This document shows positions 1 to 4,133 of a DNA stretch of 5,048 nucleotides, in pieces (position 1 is the stretch's first letter; every line of letters begins with the position of its first letter). A program made the position numbers and the translations under genes. Under the pieces are notes generated by a model that saw only the letters and a program-made list of their open reading frames with translations, made no database searches and had not been told where the DNA came from. Source of the DNA: CALACW01 sp963627915 (GTDB lineage: Bacteria; Bacillota; Clostridia; Oscillospirales; Acutalibacteraceae); NCBI GenBank assembly GCA_963627915.1, contig CAVGCY010000053.1, positions 1 through 5,048 on the forward strand, read 5' to 3'.

Positions 1-28
1 GCAGTACTAATAGGTCGAGGGCTTGTCC
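1..28 (+). rRNA. rrl: 23S ribosomal RNA, 3' end (partial)
   Basis: The window opens with the conserved extreme 3' end of bacterial 23S rRNA (the TACTAATAGGTCGAGGGCTT block), part of the terminal region that pairs with the 5' end of the molecule. Only about 28 bases are inside the window; the rest lies upstream. The exact mature 3' end is estimated. It fixes the orientation of the rRNA operon as left to right and is followed by tRNA-Lys about 60 bases later. Confidence 0.9.
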
Positions 29-90
29 TTTCTTTCATTTGGTTTCTTAACCATTATTCAGTTTTGAAGGTGTTATTCATCTTTAGCTGT

Positions 91-166
91 GCACCATTAG
101 CTCAGTTGGTAGAGCACCTGACTCTTAATCAGGGTGTCCACGGTTCGAGCCCGTGATGGTGTACCA
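91..166 (+). tRNA. tRNA-Lys (anticodon CTT)
   Basis: A complete 76-base cloverleaf. The acceptor stem GCACCAT pairs with ATGGTGT, the discriminator is A163, and CCA is encoded at 164-166. The anticodon stem 117-121/129-133 closes the loop 122-128 with anticodon CTT at 124-126, which reads the lysine codon AAG. The D-loop (AGCTCAGTTGGTAGAGC) and T-loop (GGTTCGAGCC) are canonical. The gene lies between 23S and 5S rRNA and is probably released from the rRNA precursor. Confidence 0.97.
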
Positions 167-171
167 TCCGT

Positions 172-247
172 GGCCCGTTGGTCAAGTGGCCTAAGACTCC
201 GGCCTCTCACGCCGGCAACAGCAGTTCGAATCTGCTACGGGTCACCA
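172..247 (+). tRNA. tRNA-Glu (anticodon CTC)
   Basis: A complete 76-base tRNA starting five bases after tRNA-Lys. The acceptor stem 172-178 pairs with 237-243, the discriminator is A244, and CCA is encoded at 245-247. The anticodon stem CCGGC/GCCGG (199-203/211-215) closes a loop with anticodon CTC at 206-208, which reads the glutamate codon GAG. The T-loop is GTTCGAATC. It is co-transcribed with tRNA-Lys in the 23S-5S spacer. Confidence 0.96.
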
Positions 248-294
248 TTTGTTAATCATTTGCTGACCTTCACGGAGGAAGGCAATTGAAAATA

Positions 295-414
<120 letters not shown>

Positions 415-438
415 ACCGGATTTTTAATAAAATCCGGT
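415..438 (+). other. 10-bp perfect hairpin between 5S rRNA and tRNA-Asn
   Basis: ACCGGATTTT (415-424) and AAAATCCGGT (429-438) form a perfect 10-bp stem with a 4-base TAAT loop, immediately after the 5S helix and 8 bases before tRNA-Asn. No T-run follows on the + strand, so it is unlikely to be a full terminator. A role as a precursor-processing or spacing hairpin, or as a weak attenuator, is inference. Confidence 0.6.
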
Positions 439-446
439 TGTCATAT

Positions 447-522
447 TCCTCAATAGCTCAGTCGGTAGAGCATGCGGCTGTTAACCGCAGGGTCGTTGGT
501 TCGAGTCCAACTTGGGGAGCCA
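447..522 (+). tRNA. tRNA-Asn (anticodon GTT)
   Basis: A complete 76-base tRNA. The acceptor stem TCCTCAA pairs with TTGGGGA (512-518), the discriminator is G519, and CCA is encoded at 520-522. The anticodon stem TGCGG/CCGCA encloses CTGTTAA with anticodon GTT at 480-482, reading AAC and AAT. D and T arms are canonical. It is the last gene of the rRNA operon, followed directly by two terminators. Confidence 0.97.
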
Positions 523-527
523 TCTGA

Positions 528-575
528 ACAGACTTCGAAATCTGAACCAAAGTGTTCGATTAGAAGTCTGTTTTC
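528..575 (+). terminator. Intrinsic terminator of the rRNA/tRNA operon (first of two)
   Basis: ACAGACTTC (528-536) pairs perfectly with GAAGTCTGT (563-571), followed by a T-rich tract through 579. The long loop contains further short pairing (CGAA with TTCG). The stem starts six bases after the CCA end of tRNA-Asn, as expected for the end of this operon. The octamer ATCTGAAC is also repeated at 522-529 and 540-547 within this structure. Confidence 0.75.
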
Positions 576-584
576 TTTTAAAGT

Positions 585-607
585 CCCGTAGAATCGGGGT
601 TTTTTTT
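585..607 (+). terminator. Second, back-to-back intrinsic terminator
   Basis: A short GC-only stem CCCG (585-588)/CGGG (595-598) with a 6-base loop is followed by a run of eight T (600-607). The stem is short but the U-tract is strong. As a backup directly behind the first terminator, it would insulate the rRNA operon from the element remnant downstream. Confidence 0.6.
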
Positions 608-689
608 GATGTGTTTATCGTAAAAGTTTTTTGTGTCTCGTAAAATTTTGAAATATTTTTATTTCTATTTGAGGATTTGTATATAAAAC

Positions 690-710
690 TGTTCGATTAT
701 GTACGATTAT
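690..710 (+). repeat. Short direct repeats in the AT-rich spacer
   Basis: The 158-base spacer between the rRNA terminators and the first protein ORF is very AT-rich and holds no convincing gene, RNA or promoter. Within it CGATTAT occurs at 694-700 and again at 704-710, one helical turn apart. The 10-mer TGTTCGATTA at 690-699 also occurs at 553-562 inside the first terminator. This spacer contains the junction between chromosomal and element-derived DNA, but the exact junction cannot be placed. Confidence 0.35.
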
Positions 711-765
711 TTTTATTCCAATACTTACTTTCCCATTTGTCAGGTGTCCAATATTTAATAATTGA

Positions 766-1545
766 ATGATTGTGTTATATTTAATTCTTTCAAGTATTTC
801 ACAAATGATTTTGATGTGTAGTTTGAGCCATTGTCACTGTGGAAAATTAAATTTGAGTCAGGTTTTCGCTCTTTATTCGCTTTTAGTGCTCTTTTTTGTT
901 GTAGGAGTAATGAAAACCTGCGACAATTTTGCAGAGATGAAACGACCTGAAATTGCTTTGAAAATGTTTATCAGGTTTATTCTTGCAAAAGCATCCGTTG
1001 ACTATGGACTTGAATTGATGATGGCACTGTTTGAAATTGTACAAGGTATTGTTGCAAAAATTATGGCAACATCAGGACTTGCATCTATTGACCAAACAGT
1101 ATTACCGGATTCAATTATTACAGCAATCGAAGATAGCGGATTTTGGGAAAGTGTACCACTATGGGCGGTAACTCTTATCGGTAGCTTATTCATAACTGTA
1201 CTTTCATTCATTATGATAATGACAGTTTACGGACGATTCTTTAAGCTTTATTTGTACACAGCTATTGCTCCTGTCCCACTTTCTTCATTTTCAGGAGAAC
1301 CTTCATCTTCTGTTGGTAAGAGTTTTATCAAGTCGTATACAGCAGTATGCTTGGAGGGTGCAATTATTGTGCTCGGTTGTATAATCTTCTCTGTGTTTGC
1401 CGCTTCACCACCTGTTGTTGATGAGACGGCGGCAGCAGTAAACCAAGTATGGACTTATGTCGGAGAGCTCATATTCAATATGCTTGTACTTGTCGGAACA
1501 GTAAAAATGAGTGACAGAGTAGTTAAAGAAATGATGGGACTGTAA
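766..1545 (+). CDS. VirB6/TrbL-like conjugal transfer membrane protein, 5'-truncated (probable pseudogene)
   Basis: Polytopic inner-membrane channel component of a type IV secretion/conjugation machine, of the CD1112-like class in clostridial elements. The reading frame gives 259 residues. From about residue 38 on it looks like the family: a hydrophobic segment at 38-49, the K-T-C-D-N-F-A-E-M-K-R-P-E stretch at 50-62, an amphipathic region at 64-100, membrane segments near 131-155 and 196-213, and the hallmark YGRFFKLYLYTAIAPVPLSSF at 155-175. The C-terminus (VKMSDRVVKEMMGL) also looks native. The first ~37 residues are not family-like, no Shine-Dalgarno lies before the ATG, and a stop precedes it directly. 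Full-length members are somewhat longer, so an N-terminal portion appears lost at the junction with the rRNA side. The next expected gene, prgI, follows only after an intervening regulator gene. Family assignment is from recalled resemblance and is fairly certain; non-functionality is inferred. Confidence 0.8.
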   Translation: MIVLYLILSSISQMILMCSLSHCHCGKLNLSQVFALYSLLVLFFVVGVMKTCDNFAEMKRPEIALKMFIRFILAKASVDYGLELMMALFEIVQGIVAKIMATSGLASIDQTVLPDSIITAIEDSGFWESVPLWAVTLIGSLFITVLSFIMIMTVYGRFFKLYLYTAIAPVPLSSFSGEPSSSVGKSFIKSYTAVCLEGAIIVLGCIIFSVFAASPPVVDETAAAVNQVWTYVGELIFNMLVLVGTVKMSDRVVKEMMGL

Positions 1546-1582
1546 TTTAGGAAATAATAAAAGAATAATCGGTTAAACTATT

Positions 1583-1636
1583 ATGGACATATTGACACTT
1601 CAATATGGACATTGTATAATGTCTGCAATAGGACAT
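1583..1636 (+). promoter_or_regulatory. Consensus sigma-A promoter with overlapping repeated operator-like sites
   Basis: TTGACA (1592-1597) and TATAAT (1615-1620) are both exact consensus with the ideal 17-base spacing; transcription would start near 1627, giving a short leader before the AlbA_2-protein gene. The octamer ATGGACAT occurs at 1583-1590, just upstream of -35, and at 1605-1612, between -35 and -10, 22 bases (two helical turns) apart. A partial copy, GGACAT, lies at 1631-1636, and inverted ATGTC at 1619-1623. CATATTG (1588-1594) and CAATATG (1601-1607) also form a perfect inverted repeat across the -35. A protein bound here would block RNA polymerase. Autoregulation by the downstream winged-helix protein is inference. 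Confidence 0.8.
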
Positions 1637-1650
1637 TTGGAGGTGTACAC

Positions 1651-2982
1651 ATGAATATAGGAAAAGAAACTGAATTTATAGAGTTTAAAAAATCGACCTC
1701 TGAAACAAAAGAGGGTATTGTTTCTATTGCAAGTATCCTGAATAAGCATAAGAAAGGTACGCTGTACTTCGGTGTGAAAGATAACGGCGATGTAATAGGT
1801 CAAGATATCGGAAAAGACACAGAAAGAAAGCTGTCCCGTGATATCAGTGATAATATTAAGCCTGCAGTTTGGTACGAAATAACAACCAGACATTCCGATG
1901 ACGGCAAAGCCTTTGTTGAAGTCACATTTAACGGCTCAAATTCACCTTATTCCGCATATGGAAAATATTATGAACGCTTTGCAGACGAGGATAAGCAAAT
2001 TTCAGATGAAGAGCTTGAACGTCTGTTTAAAGAAAGACAAAAAGATTATTCAGAATGGGAGAATACAATTTCTAAAGAAACAGTTTCAGATGTTGATGAG
2101 GAGCTATTAAAGAAAGTAATTGCAGACGGAAATGAAAACGGAAGAATTAAATATGAATATACGAATGCGGTTTCAATTCTGACAAAGCTCGGATTATGCA
2201 ATACAGAAGAAGGCTATTTGACAAACGCAGGAAAAGCCTTGTTTTCCAAAAATCACCCCATACTTTTAAAAACGGCAATTTATGCCACATCAAAAAAAGA
2301 TACTTTTATAAAGCTGAACCATTTTGAGGGGAATATTTTTGAGTGTATTGAAGAAGGCATATCGTTTGTTTTATCTGCAATTGATTGGCATATAACGATT
2401 GACGGTAATGCAAAGAGAAAAGAAGAGCCTGAAATTCCGCAAAAGGCGATCAGAGAGATGATCGTTAACGCATTTGCACACGGGTGTTATTTTTCTAACA
2501 CAAGCTTTGCGATAGAAGTGTTTAGCGATAAAGTTATGATTTATAGCCCAGGATTGTTTCCGATTGGTTTTAAGCCCGAAGATTTCGCTGAAAATTCAGC
2601 TGAACCGATTATGCTTAATCCCAAAATAGTAAATGTTTTGTTTAAGTGCTCGGTGATAGAATCTTTCGGCACCGGTTTTGAGCGAACTTTTACAGCTTGC
2701 AAAAATGCCGGCGTAAAATATGAATACGAAAACACAAGGACAGGATTTCGTTTCGTATTTTATCGTATTCATGGACATAAAAATGTCCATAAGATGTCCA
2801 TAAGCGAAAAACTTGTATACGAATTACTCAGAGAATGTGACAGCCTTACAAATGCAGAACTTGCAACGAAAATCGGCAAAACTGAAAAAACCGTTTACCG
2901 TGCAATAAAATCGCTTAAAGAAAACGGATATATTGTGCGTATGGGCTCTAATGCTTCGGGGTATTGGAAAGTAATAAAATAA
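1651..2982 (+). CDS. AlbA_2 (Schlafen-like) / GHKL-type ATPase / winged-helix putative transcriptional regulator
   Basis: 443 residues, of the COG2865 type. The start is ATG 1651, with GGAGGT at 1639-1644 and a 6-base spacer; an upstream in-frame alternative at 1612 overlaps the promoter and is rejected. Residues ~5-125 form the AlbA_2 domain: E-F-I-E-F-K-K at 8-14, GTLYFGVKDNGDVIGQD at 36-52, and the NSPYSAYGKYYER segment at 97-109. Residues ~200-370 form a histidine-kinase-like ATP-binding domain with an N-box (REMIVNAFAHG, 268-278), Y-S-P-G at 298-301 and FGTGFERTF at 339-347. Residues ~383-432 are a winged helix with a recognition helix near KTEKTVYRAIKSLKENGYI. Such proteins are common in mobile elements; most are uncharacterised, probably DNA- or RNA-binding. 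It appears intact and has its own promoter and terminator, unlike the damaged conjugation genes on either side, so it may be an inserted cargo or regulator gene. Domain calls are firm; regulatory function is inferred. Confidence 0.88.
   Translation: MNIGKETEFIEFKKSTSETKEGIVSIASILNKHKKGTLYFGVKDNGDVIGQDIGKDTERKLSRDISDNIKPAVWYEITTRHSDDGKAFVEVTFNGSNSPYSAYGKYYERFADEDKQISDEELERLFKERQKDYSEWENTISKETVSDVDEELLKKVIADGNENGRIKYEYTNAVSILTKLGLCNTEEGYLTNAGKALFSKNHPILLKTAIYATSKKDTFIKLNHFEGNIFECIEEGISFVLSAIDWHITIDGNAKRKEEPEIPQKAIREMIVNAFAHGCYFSNTSFAIEVFSDKVMIYSPGLFPIGFKPEDFAENSAEPIMLNPKIVNVLFKCSVIESFGTGFERTFTACKNAGVKYEYENTRTGFRFVFYRIHGHKNVHKMSISEKLVYELLRECDSLTNAELATKIGKTEKTVYRAIKSLKENGYIVRMGSNASGYWKVIK
2771..2801 (+). 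repeat. Three intragenic copies of the ATGGACAT octamer, two inverted
   Basis: ATGGACAT at 2771-2778, ATGTCCAT at 2783-2790 and ATGTCCAT at 2794-2801 repeat exactly the octamer found twice in this gene's own promoter. The first two form a palindrome with an AAAA centre; the copies start 12 and 11 bases apart, close to one helical turn. They encode residues 374-384 (around HGHKNVHKMSI), the linker between the ATPase and winged-helix domains. They may be a second binding site for the same protein. Confidence 0.8.
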
Positions 2983-3004
2983 CTATATAACAAATTTATA
3001 CACG

Positions 3005-3040
3005 AGCCATTGCGATTACTTGCGGTGGCTTTTTTCTTTT
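3005..3040 (+). terminator. Intrinsic terminator after the AlbA_2-protein gene
   Basis: AGCCATTGC (3005-3013) pairs with GCGGTGGCT (3022-3030) over 9 bp including two G-T wobbles, with an 8-base loop, followed by TTTTTCTTTT. It lies 22 bases past the AlbA_2-protein stop and immediately before the ribosome binding site of the prgI remnant, so it ends the upstream transcript and would reduce read-through into prgI. Confidence 0.85.
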
Positions 3041-3057
3041 AGATTGGAGGAATGTCA

Positions 3058-3304
3058 TTGGAAGTAAAGATTAACAGAGAAATACGAGATTACAGCGAAG
3101 CGGTATATTTCGGACTTAATCTGCGTCAGTTCGTATTCTCTATATTAGCCTGCGGTGTTGCAGTTGGATTGTACTTTCTTTTAAAACCGTTTGTCGGTAT
3201 TGAAACACTCAGTTGGGTGTGCATTGTAGGCGCGGCTCCTTTTGCAGCTCTCGGCTTTTTTTAAGTATCACGGAATGACGGCAGAAAAGGTTTTATTCAC
3301 TTGA
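3058..3304 (+). pseudogene. PrgI family conjugation protein, frameshifted and C-terminally truncated
   Basis: PrgI-family proteins are small membrane proteins of Gram-positive conjugation systems, encoded just before the VirB4 ATPase. Translation probably starts at TTG 3058: GGAGG at 3046-3050 is seven bases from this TTG but only one base from the ATG at 3052. The protein then begins MEVKINREIRDYSEAVYFGL, as is usual for the family. Two membrane segments (near residues 24-41 and 49-66) follow. The open frame ends at TAA 3262-3264, after 68 residues. It ends inside a run of seven T (3256-3262); skipping one T restores the family-like continuation KYHGMTAEKVLFT, which stops at 3302-3304. Even then roughly the last third is missing. 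The 3' end therefore appears deleted, together with the expected virB4. A sequencing error in the T-run could explain the frameshift but not the missing C-terminus. Confidence 0.75.
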
Positions 3305-3332
3305 AACAAATGAATAAATACAGGAGGTGCAA

Positions 3333-3620
3333 ATGAGTAAAGGCATTAAAACTCGTGAAGTAGTTAAGGATATTAAGGTTCACGATTCTGCTGTAAATGT
3401 CGGTGACAGGATAAAAAATATCGGTGTTAAAACCAAGGATATCGTTAATGAAAATATAGAGCAAACTGATAATGGTTCTCCTGAACAGTATGCAGCCGAT
3501 AAGGTATCAGAAGCCATGAAATCAGGAACGGAAAGTGCTGCTGTCGACACAGAAAAAGCAGTTCGTAAAAGGGCAACGAAAAAATTCAAAGTTATATCAA
3601 GTATGCAGAGAACTAAATAA
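3333..3620 (+). CDS. Short mobile-element protein resembling the N-terminus of CD1108-type proteins (likely remnant)
   Basis: 95 residues, hydrophilic and rich in Lys, Glu, Asp, Val and Ala, with no membrane segment or Cys. ATG 3333 is chosen because AGGAGGT at 3322-3328 lies just before it. The motifs SKGIKTREVVKDIKVHD (2-18), GDRIKNIGVKTKD (24-36) and N-G-S-P-E-Q-Y-A-A-D-K-V (47-58) resemble, from memory, the N-terminal region of large CD1108-family proteins of clostridial conjugative elements, which continue into a CHAP or lysozyme-type cell-wall hydrolase. Here the frame stops after about 95 residues, directly before a strong terminator, with no hydrolase domain. It could be a truncated remnant or a genuine short version. 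The family link is moderate; the loss of the catalytic part is clear if the link is right. Confidence 0.55.
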   Translation: MSKGIKTREVVKDIKVHDSAVNVGDRIKNIGVKTKDIVNENIEQTDNGSPEQYAADKVSEAMKSGTESAAVDTEKAVRKRATKKFKVISSMQRTK

Positions 3621-3631
3621 CGCTGCAAAAA

Positions 3632-3656
3632 GCACCGTAGAAATACGGTGTTTTTT
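3632..3656 (+). terminator. Strong intrinsic terminator closing the conjugation-gene remnant
   Basis: CACCGTA (3633-3639) and TACGGTG (3644-3650) form a perfect 7-bp stem, extended by a G-T pair, with a GAAA tetraloop, followed by six T (3651-3656). An A-run (3627-3631) upstream makes it potentially bidirectional. It lies 12 bases after the stop of the CD1108-like ORF and marks the end of the AT-rich element fragment. Confidence 0.92.
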
Positions 3657-3685
3657 GTTAACTAAAACCTACAATTTCATACATA

Positions 3686-3801
3686 ACCACAGGTTAGTAC
3701 AAATACCTTGCGTGAATTTTTGAAAGGCTTAGAACGGGGATTTTCCTCGATTTTCGCCCCGAAAAATGACACAAAAAGGCTTCAAGTATCTTTCCTGTGG
3801 T
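3686..3801 (+). repeat. Inverted repeats in the spacer before the integrase module
   Basis: The 176 bases between the terminator and the next gene hold no convincing coding sequence. ACCACAGG (3686-3693) is matched by its exact complement CCTGTGGT (3794-3801). Inside this pair, CGGGG (3735-3739) and CCCCG (3757-3761) form a second inverted repeat followed by five A. GATTTTC is repeated directly at 3739-3745 and 3749-3755, ten bases apart. These could be regulatory structures or recombinase/excision-factor sites; nothing in the sequence decides this. No clear promoter is visible. Confidence 0.4.
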
Positions 3802-3832
3802 GTTTTATTTTCAGACGGAAAGGTGGACTGAT

Positions 3833-4018
3833 ATGCCGAGAATGAGCAAAAAGCGGAAACAAGAGTGGGCGTTGTTTCTGAATGACCGTAATCGCATTAC
3901 CTACAACGAGCTTTGCAGAAAATGCAGGAATGACTGCAAGCAGAGTTTCCGTTGTATCGTGGTGCTTTGCCCGAAATATTTATCGAAAAGGAGAACAAAG
4001 AAAGATGAGAATGATTGA
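3833..4018 (+). CDS. Small basic cysteine-rich protein of mobile elements, function unknown
   Basis: 61 residues starting MPRMSKKRKQEW. ATG 3833 is preceded by AGGTGG (3821-3826) with a 6-base spacer. The N-terminus is strongly basic (K6, K7, R8, K9) and the centre carries five cysteines at 28, 31, 35, 41 and 46, with CRKCRNDC forming a CxxCxxxC cluster that could bind a metal ion such as zinc; the C-terminus is again basic then acidic. No membrane segment is seen. I recall similar small ORFs in Firmicutes conjugative elements and resistance-gene neighbourhoods, but no function. Its position upstream of a tyrosine recombinase is where a directionality factor might lie, though nothing else shows that role. 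The stop overlaps the next small ORF, suggesting coupled translation. Confidence 0.65.
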   Translation: MPRMSKKRKQEWALFLNDRNRITYNELCRKCRNDCKQSFRCIVVLCPKYLSKRRTKKDEND

Positions 4019-4088
4019 GAATAAAAAAACAGATTTGGGATTTGCTTTTTCAGCGGCTCCCATTTTCTATTTTAAACGGTGGTGTTAA
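4005..4088 (+). CDS. Possible 27-residue ORF overlapping the end of the Cys-rich gene
   Basis: A short frame, MRMIENKKTDLGFAFSAAPI onward to FYFKRWC, starts at ATG 4005 with AAGGAG at 3988-3993 (an 11-base spacer, rather long) and overlaps the preceding gene by 14 bases. This is a typical arrangement for translational coupling. The centre (residues 11-23) is hydrophobic. It ends 45 bases before the integrase start. It may be a true microprotein, a leader peptide or the stub of a longer gene; I recognise no family. Support comes only from the binding site and overlap. Confidence 0.35.
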   Translation: MRMIENKKTDLGFAFSAAPIFYFKRWC

Positions 4089-4133
4089 ACTGGAAACATA
4101 CATAATCAAATGAAAAATCGGAGGTTATTTAAG

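Noticed and set aside
648..700. Possible promoter for the VirB6-like ORF (TTGAAA or TTGAGG with TATAAA or GATTAT)
   Set aside because: No pair of boxes has acceptable 16-18 base spacing, and the AT-rich composition makes such hexamers common.
745..750. TGTCCA upstream of the VirB6 remnant as another operator copy
   Set aside because: Only a 6-base match with no promoter nearby; the same hexamer also occurs by chance in tRNA-Lys (136-141 region).
1002..1211. Reverse-strand open frame inside the VirB6-like gene
   Set aside because: It has no convincing binding site or family and lies wholly within a well-supported gene on the other strand.
1612..1650. Upstream in-frame start for the AlbA_2 protein
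   Set aside because: It lies in the spacer/-10 region of the promoter, upstream of the expected transcript start; ATG 1651 has a well-placed GGAGGT.
1600..1893. Reverse-strand open frame over the AlbA_2 gene start
   Set aside because: It overlaps the promoter and the conserved AlbA_2 domain and has no recognisable features; it is a shadow frame.
1898..2110. Alternative + strand frame inside the AlbA_2 gene
   Set aside because: It is out of frame with strong domain-coding sequence and has no family resemblance.
2771..2801. CRISPR-like or microsatellite reading of the octamer cluster
   Set aside because: Repeats are only 8 bases, lie in a coding region, and include inverted copies with 3-4 base gaps; there are no spacers.
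3052..3057. ATG 3052 as start of the PrgI-like protein
   Set aside because: It is only one base from GGAGG; TTG 3058 has ideal spacing and gives the usual family N-terminus.
3380..3628. Reverse-strand open frame opposite the CD1108-like ORF
   Set aside because: It has no binding site and starts beside the terminator; the + strand frame has AGGAGGT and family-like motifs.
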